A stretch of 64,000 bases of DNA. It comes from Pseudoalteromonas luteoviolacea (GTDB taxonomy: Bacteria; Pseudomonadota; Gammaproteobacteria; Enterobacterales; Alteromonadaceae). The DNA is taken from NCBI RefSeq assembly GCF_018100925.1, contig NZ_JAGJEH010000002.1, positions 310,001-374,000 on the forward strand, given 5' to 3'. Numbering within the stretch: position 1 is the first letter of the stretch; each line of letters begins with the position of its first letter. The notes beneath the pieces are model-generated. The model was not told the origin of the DNA. It ran no database searches and saw only the letters and a program-made list of their open reading frames with translations. Shown here piece by piece: positions 8,427-17,401 of this stretch. Made by a program: the position numbers and the translations under genes.

Positions 8427-9731
8427 TTAAATCCGCGTTATGCTATTGCCAAACAATCTAGCGTGACATCGCCTTGCATACTCATCAGTCATGCCGGATA
8501 GGTAGTCAGCGAGCACCCGCATTTTTGCGATATCATCAACGGCATTTTGGTACTGCGATTGCGCGGTATAAGGCAGCAGGCGCACAGGGTCGCTTGAAAA
8601 GGCGTCAAATAGGTCGATTAACATATTTTGGCCACTGAACTCTATTTGCTGCATGGTCGGTTCACGAATAAGACGTTGATATACAAATTGCTTAAGAACT
8701 TTGAGAATGGCTTCAAACTCTGCGTTAAGCTTGACGGTGTTTTTTAGCAGTGGATCGTCAAAATCCGCGTTGTGCTTTACCAATGTACAGTGGACAATAA
8801 ATATATTAACCAGCTCACCAATTGCATCTTTTCGAAGTGGCTCGTCATCGGAAAATAGCCTGTGGGTCAGGCTTGCTAGGTTTTGCTCCAACCAAGGTGA
8901 ATTGATTTCTTTAAATGCTGGCATAGCATAGTTATACCAGTCTCGCTCTGACAAAGTACCTGTCGCTATGGCGTCTTCTAAATCATGGACCGCATAGGCA
9001 ATGTCGTCTGCGTATTCCATAATAGCTGCATCCAGAGATTTATAAATTGTTTTAGATTTAAACTCATCAACTGGGCTGTGCGTTGTGAAAAGGTCTTTGT
9101 CCTCATTTGACAAAGGCGAAAGTATCCAGTCAAAAACGTCTTTATCGCAATCATAAACCCCTTTTGCGGGGAACCACTTTTGTGTGTAAATAAAACGTTC
9201 ATTGGGGTTGGTGACTTGGGGCTTCATCAACAGCTTTGAGATGTAAGCCGGGTATTTGATAAATCCGAGCAAAGTCCGTCTAGTCAGGTTCATGCCATAG
9301 CCATTTGAATACGGTTCCAATTTGGTGACGATCCGCAATGTTTGAGCATTCCCTTCAAACCCTCCGTGATCTCGCATCAGGTAATTGAGGGCGATTTCAC
9401 CACCGTGGCCAAATGGAGGGTGTCCGATGTCATGGGCTAGGCAGATGGTTTCAATTAGGCTAGCTGATGGAAAGTGCTCAAATTCGGGGTTTTGCAGCTT
9501 TAGATGGCGCAGTAACCCTGTACCTATCTGAGACACTTCTAATGAATGGGTCAATCGAGTTCGATAGAAATCATTGACACCTATGCTCATTATTTGCGTT
9601 TTGGATTGTAGGCGTCTGAAAGCAGCGGCATGGATGATCCTTGAACGATCAACCTGCCAAGCTGAGCGATTATCATTTGGGCGATTCTTAACTTGGTTAA
9701 GCAAACGTTGTTGCCATGCGGATTGGGTCAT
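8427..9731 (-). CDS. dgt: dGTPase-like triphosphohydrolase (HD domain)
   Basis: This 434 aa enzyme of the dGTP triphosphohydrolase family converts dGTP to deoxyguanosine and triphosphate. The HD metal site is visible as RLTHSLEV (His), CLAHDIGHPPFGHGGE (the HD pair plus conserved His residues) and YADDIAYAVHDLEDA (Asp). The N terminus has the family motif FRRLQSKTQI. Length fits the shorter proteobacterial class (about 430-450 aa) rather than the 505 aa E. coli Dgt. From published work, a Shewanella member of this family depletes dGTP on phage infection and protects the cell. This protein may act likewise, although a nucleotide-pool housekeeping role is equally possible. It is a single gene with weak ribosome-site spacing and no partner defence genes nearby. 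Confidence 0.88.
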   Translation of the reverse strand: MTQSAWQQRLLNQVKNRPNDNRSAWQVDRSRIIHAAAFRRLQSKTQIMSIGVNDFYRTRLTHSLEVSQIGTGLLRHLKLQNPEFEHFPSASLIETICLAHDIGHPPFGHGGEIALNYLMRDHGGFEGNAQTLRIVTKLEPYSNGYGMNLTRRTLLGFIKYPAYISKLLMKPQVTNPNERFIYTQKWFPAKGVYDCDKDVFDWILSPLSNEDKDLFTTHSPVDEFKSKTIYKSLDAAIMEYADDIAYAVHDLEDAIATGTLSERDWYNYAMPAFKEINSPWLEQNLASLTHRLFSDDEPLRKDAIGELVNIFIVHCTLVKHNADFDDPLLKNTVKLNAEFEAILKVLKQFVYQRLIREPTMQQIEFSGQNMLIDLFDAFSSDPVRLLPYTAQSQYQNAVDDIAKMRVLADYLSGMTDEYARRCHARLFGNSITRI

Positions 9732-9989
9732 AAAGTACTCTATGGGATTGATTATCGTCTAAATTCGTCATCTTCGTTTTAGTATAGCGATGCAAAGTTA
9801 AAAATGTAATTACTTGGTCTAGATGGGAAAAAAGCTCATTTTCGCGATGGATTGGCATAAATTCGCGTTTAACGGTGATTGTTGCTATAATCAGCCGCCG
9901 TTTTATGAGATGAACTAAGTACGACGAGTCAATATCTGACAAAGGAAATTCAGACAGCTCGTTTGGTAGGTACTAGTGAGAGGAGAATC

Positions 9990-10814
9990 ATGCGTTCTAA
10001 TTTGATTAAGATTGTACTAATTGCTGTTTGTTTATTCGCAATTATGTATCCATTTATAACCGAGCCACCAGAGCAACCTGAGCCTGTAGAAGTCCCAGAA
10101 ATTATTGTTGAGACCCCAGAAGTCACTTTACCAGAACAACCTTTACACGATGTTCAATTACCAGACTTTGGCTCAATTAAAGATATCGCTACGAAGAAAA
10201 AGCGCTTTTTTGACTTCATTAAGCCTCATGTTGAGGCGGAAAACAAAGTTATTCTACAGCAGAGAGCCAGCATTGAAATTGCGCTTATGATGTTGCAATT
10301 TGAAGAGTCCTTGAGCGATGTGCAAATACAAAGAGTTGAGAATATCTTCAAACTTTATAAGGTAGATCAACAAGAGATTACTGTCGAGAGTTTAAAATTA
10401 GCCCTTGAACGAGTAGATATTATTCCCAAAGAGTTGGCATTAATGCAGGCGGCAAATGAATCAGCGTGGGGTACCTCGCGATTTGCACGCATTGGCTTGA
10501 ATTTTTTTGGACAGTGGTGTTATCGCGCGGGCTGCGGCATGGTCCCTAAACGTCGAGCAGATGAAGCTGCCCATGAAGTTGCTGCGTTTAAATCTGTTAG
10601 GGCGTCAGTGACCTCGTATTTTAGAAATATAAACACCCATGATGCTTATCGTGAGCTTAGAGCTGTGCGCGCGCAGTTAAGAGCTGATAAGCAAGAAATT
10701 ACTGCCACCGCTTTAACGCCGGGTTTAATGTCGTACTCAGAACGAGGCATTGATTACATTGAAGAACTCAATGATATGATCAGACATAACAAGGCTTATT
10801 TTGATGAAGAATAA
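9990..10814 (+). CDS. Bax-like glucosaminidase domain protein
   Basis: This 274 aa protein has one N-terminal membrane anchor (residues about 5-23), a Pro/Glu-rich linker, and a C-terminal N-acetylglucosaminidase domain of the E. coli Bax type, which is also 274 aa long. The catalytic region is AANESAWGTSRFA, where the Glu acts as general acid, followed by NFFGQWCYRAGCG with two Cys. The family cuts peptidoglycan glycan strands or related GlcNAc polymers. The ATG at 9990 is chosen because AGAGGAG lies 6 nt upstream; an earlier in-frame start lacks this. The next gene overlaps its last 11 nt, so the two form an operon. The periplasmic location follows from the anchor topology. Confidence 0.85.
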   Translation: MRSNLIKIVLIAVCLFAIMYPFITEPPEQPEPVEVPEIIVETPEVTLPEQPLHDVQLPDFGSIKDIATKKKRFFDFIKPHVEAENKVILQQRASIEIALMMLQFEESLSDVQIQRVENIFKLYKVDQQEITVESLKLALERVDIIPKELALMQAANESAWGTSRFARIGLNFFGQWCYRAGCGMVPKRRADEAAHEVAAFKSVRASVTSYFRNINTHDAYRELRAVRAQLRADKQEITATALTPGLMSYSERGIDYIEELNDMIRHNKAYFDEE

Positions 10815-11448
10815 GGTTCTACCAATACTGTTGTTATCAAGCAGTTTTGGTTGTTTAGCTGAAGAGTTTGTGGCTTCCTATGAAGGGTTTTACGATCGTC
10901 TAAAGGTGGTTGAAAAAGGCGAGTTTGAATTTGCTCGAGTTAATTTCTATCTGGTAGAAGGGCAAAATAAGCGCCCGTGTGACATAGCTGAAGGTAAAAT
11001 TGTAACAGAGCAAATATCATTGCCGTTACAATATACTAAAGATGCTCAACTGTTACTGCCAATAGATGACAAACTTGATAAAGACAAAGCCGTGGTAGTT
11101 GTAAAACCCAAAACGGCTGAATATTGCGAAATAAAAATTCAGATAGAGTCGGCACACTTCACAAACCAACAGCTCACCAAAGGAAAAGTTTTTCAATTGC
11201 ATCGCGAGTTTGAAACGCTTTTGAGTGATCTGTCTGGGGTGTTTATCGGGAAATTGCTGTCATTTATGTTACCGGATCAAAAAGGGGTGACATTGGAATT
11301 TTCTGACAAGGTTGTTTTGTCAGGGAAACACGTTAGTTGTAAACAAAACCGCTGTCGCTTCGAAGTGCAAGATAACTGGGAAAATGATAGTAGCCGATTC
11401 AATGTCATGACAAAGTTAGTGAGTGCAAAACCTTGGATAGAGAAGTAA
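10804..11448 (+). CDS. DUF2987-like secreted protein
   Basis: This 214 aa protein has an N-terminal signal peptide ending near CLAEE and no other membrane segment. The YEGFYDRLKVV start and the repeated acidic/charged strands fit DUF2987, a family of unknown function seen in Alteromonadales and vibrios (recognised from memory, moderate certainty). Cys residues occur in pairs (one near RPCDIA, one near YCEIK, and CKQNRC), which suggests periplasmic disulfides. The start overlaps the end of the Bax-like gene, so translation is probably coupled and the two may act together at the cell wall. A rho-independent terminator follows 30 nt after the stop. Confidence 0.7.
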   Translation: MKNKVLPILLLSSSFGCLAEEFVASYEGFYDRLKVVEKGEFEFARVNFYLVEGQNKRPCDIAEGKIVTEQISLPLQYTKDAQLLLPIDDKLDKDKAVVVVKPKTAEYCEIKIQIESAHFTNQQLTKGKVFQLHREFETLLSDLSGVFIGKLLSFMLPDQKGVTLEFSDKVVLSGKHVSCKQNRCRFEVQDNWENDSSRFNVMTKLVSAKPWIEK

Positions 11449-11473
11449 ACCTGACGACTTAAGATTCAAAAAA

Positions 11474-11503
11474 TAAAAAAGCGACCATGAGGTCGCTTTT
11501 TGG
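11474..11503 (+). terminator. Rho-independent terminator, bidirectional
   Basis: The stem AAAAAGCGACC-ATGA-GGTCGCTTTTT ends the Bax-like/DUF2987 operon. The A-run on its left side means it can also stop transcription arriving from the metal exporter gene on the minus strand. Confidence 0.9.
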
Positions 11504-11535
11504 TTCTGGTTGTTTATATGCTTATTTGAAACAGG

Positions 11536-12702
11536 TTAGGGCAAATTCCAATAGTAGATACCATAGCCGACAAATAATGCTGGAATTGCAGAGTAAGCAG
11601 TGGCTAAAAGTGCGGCTTTGGGGGCCAATGCTATGGCTGGAAAGAGCGCGTCGCCATCGTTTGCCACCGCGTTAGCAGCTAAGGCGCTAAATGGTAATAC
11701 ACCTTGAATGTACAAACTGGTGACCACAATCTGTGGCCCACAGCCGGGCAACAGGCCAATCATAATGGCGATCAGTGGTGCATAGATGGCGTATTCTGTA
11801 AACCACGCTGCTAGGTCGAGTCCAAATAGTGCTACTGACAGTTCGTAAATCATAAAACTAGCTACCACCCAAGCGGTTACAAAATGCGTATCTTGAAGAA
11901 TTTTTGCTAATCGAGAAGGGGGCTTAACTTCTTCTTCTTCAGCGGTAATTTGTTTATATGTCTTGCCCTTAGATGACAGCGCCCAAATTAAGACAGCAAA
12001 AATAGCCATACCAGCACCGAGTAGCTCAACGGGTTGCTCAAATTGTCCTAAGTCTAGGTTAAATGCCATAAACAAAGAGATGGCAAGGCAGGGAAATAAC
12101 AGTACTTTCCAGACTGGCTCACTCATTCGTACTGCAAATGTAGGCGGCTCGCAATCTTCTATCTGTTTGTTATGTGGTTCAGGGCGACAGTAGTCGGCTT
12201 TGTGGAATAGATTAACAGCAAGGCCACTGAGTGCACCTACCGCTACACCAAGCAAAATAATTGCCATGCCTTCAAGCGGCTTTTTGGCCAGTAGTAAAAA
12301 TGCTGCGTCACCCATAGTTGCGGTAAGGACAGCAACGACAGAGGCAAAACTGGCCTGCCCTTTAGTAAATTGCGTTACGACGATAATGGCGCCGCCACAC
12401 CCTGGCAATGCACCAAGTACTGCTGCCATTGTGACTTCTAGTGCTGGGGACTTGCGATTTAGATAACTGAGCTCAAGTTGTGGGAGTTTCTCAACCAAGT
12501 AGTAGTAAATAGCCAAAGTACCTGCAACAAACACACTGACTTGAAAAAAAGCATCTGCAAGTGTACCCAATGCAATATCGCGAACGGGGGAATAAAACAA
12601 AGTTGCAATCAATAATAGCGGGAGTATCAACCGCTTGTTAGCTGCCAGATAGGCAAATTGGGAAGCCGTTTTAAACGGATAAGAACGAGAATATGAGAGC
12701 AT
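11536..12702 (-). CDS. ArsP_2-type 10-TM putative metal (manganese) exporter
   Basis: This protein of about 388 aa has some ten hydrophobic segments. It contains two related half-motifs, GALPGCGGAIIVVTQF and GLLPGCGPQIVVTS, each followed by a conserved acidic helix (TATMGDAAFLLL and AVANDGDALFPA). This internal duplication is the hallmark of the putative heavy-metal/manganese exporter family called ArsP_2. The ATG at 12702 is preferred over an in-frame GTG at 12735; neither has a good ribosome site. A Fur-like dyad lies about 50 nt upstream of the ATG. The family function as a Mn or other divalent-metal transporter is a database-level prediction. A link to iron control is inferred from the box. 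Confidence 0.78.
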   Translation of the reverse strand: MLSYSRSYPFKTASQFAYLAANKRLILPLLLIATLFYSPVRDIALGTLADAFFQVSVFVAGTLAIYYYLVEKLPQLELSYLNRKSPALEVTMAAVLGALPGCGGAIIVVTQFTKGQASFASVVAVLTATMGDAAFLLLAKKPLEGMAIILLGVAVGALSGLAVNLFHKADYCRPEPHNKQIEDCEPPTFAVRMSEPVWKVLLFPCLAISLFMAFNLDLGQFEQPVELLGAGMAIFAVLIWALSSKGKTYKQITAEEEEVKPPSRLAKILQDTHFVTAWVVASFMIYELSVALFGLDLAAWFTEYAIYAPLIAIMIGLLPGCGPQIVVTSLYIQGVLPFSALAANAVANDGDALFPAIALAPKAALLATAYSAIPALFVGYGIYYWNLP

Positions 12703-12750
12703 ATAGTGCAACCGGTAACATAATAACAGTTGCACTTTAGTGTTAAATTA

Positions 12751-12769
12751 AATGAAAATCAATATCATT
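12751..12769. promoter_or_regulatory. Fur-box-like dyad upstream of the metal exporter
   Basis: The core TGAAAATCAATATCA at 12753-12767 (reverse complement TGATATTGATTTTCA) matches the 7-1-7 Fur consensus TGATAAT-N-ATTATCA at 12 of 14 informative positions. The 19-bp region lies in the 39-nt gap between the M28 peptidase stop and the possible GTG start of the exporter. This placement suits repression of the exporter by Fur or a manganese-sensing Fur homologue. Confidence 0.5.
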
Positions 12770-12774
12770 TATAT

Positions 12775-14403
12775 TTATTTTCTTTGGAACTCGGATGTTT
12801 CACTCCAAGTTGGCCAAGCTTCTTCTTGCGAAATTAGATAACCAGCTTTGAAAAATAGTTGAAGATCTTGAACTGCGCCACTTAGATCCCACTCTTTTCT
12901 ATATCTATCACACGGTTGGTGGTAACAGCCACGCAATACAAGGCTCATACGTTTTCTATATTTCGCAGTAGCATCATCATACGGCTCATGGCCACCGCCT
13001 GCATACATTGCTGGGATGCCCATATTTGCAAATGCGAAGTGATCTGAGCGATAGTAAATCCCAGCAGATGGGTTTGACTCATTTGAAATCGAACGGCTCT
13101 GCTCGTCAGCAACTTCTTTTAAAACGCCGTCTAATGACGACTTGCCAAGACCTACAACGCTGATGTCTTTTACTTTACCCAGTAGGTTCAGCGCATCTAA
13201 GTTGATGTTCGCAACGGTTTGGTTCGCCGGGATCACCGGTGTTTCTGCGTAAAATTTAGAGCCAAGTAGACCCTGTTCTTCAGCAGTAACCGCTAAGAAA
13301 GTAATTGAACGGTCTGGGCGCTGTGGTAGCTTAGCAAATGCTTCAGCCACTTCAATGATGCCGCCAGTACCTGTTGCGTTATCGTGTGCACCGTTATAGA
13401 TTTTGTCGCCCTTACGATTAGGATCGACACCTAAGTGATCCCAGTGCGCAGAGTAGATGATGTGCTCATCGGATTTTTTTGCACCAGGCAGTGTTGCGAT
13501 GAAGTTATATGACACAGACTTTTTAATGGTACTTTTGACATCGACGGAAGCGGTTAAATCACCCATGTCGACATGGTAAGCACCTTGCGCTGCTTTCTTT
13601 TTCGCTTCGTCAAAGTTCAGACCCGCATCTGCAAATAGCTCTTTTGCAACATCTACGCTGATCCAGCCTTCAACTGCAACACGGTCCATGTTGTTGTTTT
13701 CTTTTTGAAAGCCAAACTGTTCGCCACTCCAAGAGTTTTCTACAACTTCCCAAGGGTAAGAAGCTGGAGCAGTTTCATGGATGATAATTGCACCAGCTGC
13801 ACCTTGGCGGCTCGCTTCTTCGTATTTATACGTCCAGCGACCATAATATGTCATGGTGTTGCCGTTAAACACTTTAGGGTCTTTAGTTGCGTAACCAGGA
13901 TCGTTTACCAGCATCACAACTGTCTTACCTTTGACATCTAAACCTTCATAGTCATTCCACCCATACTCTGGTGCGTTGACACCATAGCCTACAAATACTA
14001 GTTCTGAATTGTTTAAAGACTGCTCAGGGCTAATACGGCTTGTGCCCATGACCATGCCTTTTTTGTATGGATAGCTGCGCTCGCCAATTTTCAGCGTCAT
14101 GTTTGGATCGGCTTCAATTGATACCAGCGGCACTTCTTGTAAGAAGCTGTTGCCATTGCCTGGCTCATAGCCAAGCGCTTTAAAGTGTTGAGTTAAATAA
14201 GCAAGCGTTAGCTCCTCACCTTTACTTGATGGCGCACGGCCTTCAAATTCATCAGAGGCAAGGGTTTTTATGTGTTCACCTAATTGCTCTGCATTAATAC
14301 TGTTGTATGCAGTCGCAATGTCTTCAGGTGTGTTGCTTTTAGTCGTTGCACAGCCTGCTAAAATGGCAAGCGACAAAGCACTCAGTGTTAATTTTAGTTT
14401 CAT
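12775..14403 (-). CDS. M28 family zinc peptidase, lipoprotein
   Basis: This 542 aa secreted aminopeptidase-like enzyme of family M28 has a signal peptide with lipobox LAGC (Cys18). A protease-associated (PA) domain is inserted at about residues 130-270. The di-zinc site is visible: SAHWDHLG (His), AHDNATGTGG (bridging Asp), AVTAEEQGLLG (catalytic Glu and ligand Glu), NLDALN (Asp) and the C-terminal CYHQPCD (His). Such proteins release amino acids from peptides outside or in the periplasm. The gene stands alone. Its stop lies 39 nt upstream of the metal exporter's possible start, so read-through is possible. Length and domain order are normal for the family. Confidence 0.9.
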   Translation of the reverse strand: MKLKLTLSALSLAILAGCATTKSNTPEDIATAYNSINAEQLGEHIKTLASDEFEGRAPSSKGEELTLAYLTQHFKALGYEPGNGNSFLQEVPLVSIEADPNMTLKIGERSYPYKKGMVMGTSRISPEQSLNNSELVFVGYGVNAPEYGWNDYEGLDVKGKTVVMLVNDPGYATKDPKVFNGNTMTYYGRWTYKYEEASRQGAAGAIIIHETAPASYPWEVVENSWSGEQFGFQKENNNMDRVAVEGWISVDVAKELFADAGLNFDEAKKKAAQGAYHVDMGDLTASVDVKSTIKKSVSYNFIATLPGAKKSDEHIIYSAHWDHLGVDPNRKGDKIYNGAHDNATGTGGIIEVAEAFAKLPQRPDRSITFLAVTAEEQGLLGSKFYAETPVIPANQTVANINLDALNLLGKVKDISVVGLGKSSLDGVLKEVADEQSRSISNESNPSAGIYYRSDHFAFANMGIPAMYAGGGHEPYDDATAKYRKRMSLVLRGCYHQPCDRYRKEWDLSGAVQDLQLFFKAGYLISQEEAWPTWSETSEFQRK

Positions 14404-14598
14404 GACCTTTCTTTTTTATGAGATTACTTCCGGGCACATTAATACCATAACTGCGAAGTAAATTCGACTTTAGCCGATGTATCACATAGGTGCGATGGAA
14501 AAGTGCACATCGGGCATTTATATTTTTGCGCCTAAGCAGGGATAGGGTAAAATAAGCACCTTGATTTAGTTTTGGCGAAATTTGTACAAACGGCTAGC

Positions 14599-15441
14599 AT
14601 GAAAAAGTTCACTCCTCCTGAAAACTGGCAAAGTCATTTGCTGGCACAACCTCCATTTGCGCATTTACAAGCAATCTTTAATTTAAAGGCATTTGACACT
14701 TGGCCAAGTTTTGAATGGTTAAACCAACAAACCAATCAACTCAATGCACAGGGTAAGCACATTGTTTTTACTGAAAACAGCAAGCTTGAAGAAGAAACTC
14801 GTTACTACGAGGAGATCATTGCGCAAACTGGTCAAGTTCCTACTCGAGAGAACAATTGGCATGATTTCTTTGGGGCTATGATTTGGTGCTTGTTTCCAAA
14901 AACGAAAAGTTTATTAAATCGCTTACATATGGAAGAGATCCAATTACATGGATTAAAAGAGCGTAGTCGTAAGCGCAATGCATTAACCTTATTCGATGAG
15001 TGCGGTTTGGTGTTAGCAGTGAAAGAAACACAGTGGCAAGATGATTTGCGTGCGCACCTGTGGCATGAGTCATTCTTCGAGCGAAAAGACTATTGGCATA
15101 CAAGTGTGTGTCCATTTGTATTTGGGCATGCGAACTATGAAATGTTAACAAGTCCATTTATAGGCCTGACAGGTAAACTTTTGTGTGTTCAAGTTGAAGA
15201 TGACTTTTATGATTTACCTCTAGTGGAACAATACAGACATTTAGATGAACGTTTAGTCGAGTTGATCACTGTGCACAAAGTTTTGGATGATAATAAACAG
15301 ATGTCACCGATTCCTTTACTTGGTATCCCAAATTGGCATTATGATGTGCAGGATGAGGCATTTTATGCCGATGAAAGCTATTTTAGACCAAAGAGAAGGA
15401 AGGTAAGTGATAGTAGTAAACGGACTGAAAAAGCGCTTTAA
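14599..15441 (+). CDS. DUF3025 domain protein
   Basis: This soluble protein of about 280 aa belongs to DUF3025, a family of unknown function. The hallmark segment NNWHDFFGAMIWCLFPKTKS is present near residues 90-110. No signal peptide or catalytic motif of a known class is seen. The ATG at 14599 is preferred over a TTG nine codons upstream. Its last 35 nt overlap the start of the ABC ATPase gene, which has its own GGAAGG ribosome site inside this gene. The two are therefore co-transcribed with the NatAB-like exporter. Whether the protein works with the exporter is not known. Confidence 0.8.
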   Translation: MKKFTPPENWQSHLLAQPPFAHLQAIFNLKAFDTWPSFEWLNQQTNQLNAQGKHIVFTENSKLEEETRYYEEIIAQTGQVPTRENNWHDFFGAMIWCLFPKTKSLLNRLHMEEIQLHGLKERSRKRNALTLFDECGLVLAVKETQWQDDLRAHLWHESFFERKDYWHTSVCPFVFGHANYEMLTSPFIGLTGKLLCVQVEDDFYDLPLVEQYRHLDERLVELITVHKVLDDNKQMSPIPLLGIPNWHYDVQDEAFYADESYFRPKRRKVSDSSKRTEKAL

Positions 15442-16195
15442 GCTTGCCAAAGAACTATTAAATACAACAAGTAGCAGCGACTCAAGACAGCGAGAAGGTT
15501 TTTTTCACTCAGTTGAAAATGTGTCCTTTAGTTGTGGTCGTGGAGAAGTCTTGGGGCTGTTAGGTCCCAATGGCGCAGGAAAAACCACCACACTGCGGAT
15601 GTTATCGACAGCGCTTAAACCAGATGCGGGCAGCATTGAAATATCTGGGCAAAATATTGTCAAAAATCCGCTTAAAGGCCGCAAAGCTATTGGTTTTTTA
15701 TCTGGTACCACAGGACTTTATGGCCGCCTTACCGCACGGGAAAATGTTGAATATTTTGCCAAGTTACATGGCTTAAAGGGCAGGGCCCTGAAATCAAGAT
15801 GTGATGAGCTGTTTACGCGGCTATCAATGGGCGATTTTCTGGATAAGCGCGCCGAGCATTTGTCGACAGGTATGAAACAAAAAACCAATATTGCCCGAGC
15901 GGTTGTGCATCGACCAGATGTCGTTGTGTTGGATGAGCCAACAACGGGGTTGGATATAATGACCAAGCAAAACATCATAGAATTCATCCGCGACTTAAAA
16001 GCTGATAATACCCCCGTGGTTTTTTCAACCCATCACTTGGATGAAGTGGCCTTGCTGTGTGACAGTGTATGTTTGATTGACCGTGGTACAAGTCGCTTTT
16101 GTGGTAGTATCGAAGCGTTTAAAGAAGTGGGACAAAGCGGTGAGCTAAACGATGCATTCATGAATATAGTTAATCAGGGAAGTTTGCATGTTTGA
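15407..16195 (+). CDS. natA: ABC transporter ATP-binding protein, NatA-like
   Basis: This 262 aa nucleotide-binding subunit belongs to an ABC-2 type exporter. The Walker A GPNGAGKTT, signature LSTGMKQK and Walker B VVVLDEPTTGLD are intact, as is the H-loop FSTHHLDE. The GTG start is supported by the AGAAGGAAGG ribosome site. It overlaps the upstream DUF3025 gene by 35 nt and the downstream permease by 8 nt, so the three genes are translationally linked. The closest functional parallel is NatA of the Bacillus NatAB sodium exporter. In Alteromonadales the substrate is unproven. Confidence 0.88.
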   Translation: MIVVNGLKKRFKLAKELLNTTSSSDSRQREGFFHSVENVSFSCGRGEVLGLLGPNGAGKTTTLRMLSTALKPDAGSIEISGQNIVKNPLKGRKAIGFLSGTTGLYGRLTARENVEYFAKLHGLKGRALKSRCDELFTRLSMGDFLDKRAEHLSTGMKQKTNIARAVVHRPDVVVLDEPTTGLDIMTKQNIIEFIRDLKADNTPVVFSTHHLDEVALLCDSVCLIDRGTSRFCGSIEAFKEVGQSGELNDAFMNIVNQGSLHV

Positions 16196-17399
16196 AGTAT
16201 TCTTAAAAGAAGTTAAAGAGCTTTTACGTGATCGTAAGACTCTATTCTTTGTCATTGCATTACCGATAGTGATCTTTCCCATCTTGTTTGCGCTGCTTGG
16301 TTTCTTGGCGTCTAAAACAACCTTTGAAGCGGAGCAAAAGGTACACATCTATTATCTTGCCAACGCCTCTTTATCCCCTGATTTTGAGCAAATGTTGTTT
16401 TATCACAAAAGTTTTCGACCTTACAAAGGTAATGAGAAGTTTGAAACGATTGAAGCGTTAAAAAGTGCAGTTAAAGCAGGGAAAATAGATGTTGGCATTG
16501 AGATCCCTGCAACCTATGACTCTCAGGTCGCGGGTAAGCATCAACAAATCAGTTGGCATGTGGTGTTTAATGACGCTCAGTCTATTAATTTTGTGTATAA
16601 GCGCCTTGAAAAACTTATCAACAAGTTTTCGGCGCAAATTCGAAGCACACGTCTAGAAGCTTTAGGTGCTCCCCAAAAAGAGCACCCTGCAATTTTAAAA
16701 CCGATCACCATTACTAAAGTCGATACGGCTGATAAGCGTGAAAACTATGGTGAAAAGTTAGGTGCGCTGATCCCCTATATGCTTATTCCACTGGTGCTAA
16801 TGGGAGCAAGTTACCCAGCCATTGATCTTGGTGCTGGAGAAAAAGAACGGGGAACCCTAGAGACATTGCTTTTAACACCTGTAACACGCACACAGTTAGT
16901 GCTTGGTAAGTTTTTAACGATTTTAGCAAGTTCGATATCCTGTGCTTTGGTGACCGTTTCGAGCATGGCGATTTGGGTTGCGATCGCTGGCGGGATCGGG
17001 GTACTTGATACTATTATCGACGCTTTCTCAAGTGTGACATTTACGGACTTTTTATTAATTTTTGCACTTTTATTACCCGTGGCTGTGATGCTTTCCTCTT
17101 TGGTATTAGCCATTTCGATTTATGCTCGTACGTTTAAAGAGGCACAAAACTATATGGGACCGCTGAGTATGTTGGTATTTGTGCCCATAGTGGTTTCTGT
17201 GATGCCAAACATGTCGCTTAATACCACGACAGCTTGGATCCCCATTACCAATGTGTCATTGGCTATCAAAGAGATCATTAAAGGCACTGTTGATCACAGC
17301 GCTGTAGGACTGATATTTGTAGCATCGGCCCTACTTGCAGGTGCATTGCTAATGTTTTGTATACGTTGGTTTAGCAAAGAGTCTGTGTTATTTAGATAA
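16188..17399 (+). CDS. natB: ABC transporter permease, NatB-like
   Basis: This 403 aa ABC-2 permease has one N-terminal membrane helix (about residues 22-44), a large extracytoplasmic domain (about 45-185) and five or six helices in the C-terminal half. The cytoplasmic segment DLGAGEKERGTLETLLLTPV is the typical ABC-2 coupling motif seen in NatB and related CPBP-less permeases. A GGGAAG ribosome site precedes the ATG. It overlaps the ATPase gene by 8 nt. It probably exports a cation or a lipophilic compound. Assignment to Na+ efflux is by analogy only. Confidence 0.85.
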   Translation: MFEVFLKEVKELLRDRKTLFFVIALPIVIFPILFALLGFLASKTTFEAEQKVHIYYLANASLSPDFEQMLFYHKSFRPYKGNEKFETIEALKSAVKAGKIDVGIEIPATYDSQVAGKHQQISWHVVFNDAQSINFVYKRLEKLINKFSAQIRSTRLEALGAPQKEHPAILKPITITKVDTADKRENYGEKLGALIPYMLIPLVLMGASYPAIDLGAGEKERGTLETLLLTPVTRTQLVLGKFLTILASSISCALVTVSSMAIWVAIAGGIGVLDTIIDAFSSVTFTDFLLIFALLLPVAVMLSSLVLAISIYARTFKEAQNYMGPLSMLVFVPIVVSVMPNMSLNTTTAWIPITNVSLAIKEIIKGTVDHSAVGLIFVASALLAGALLMFCIRWFSKESVLFR

Positions 17400-17401
17400 C
17401 C

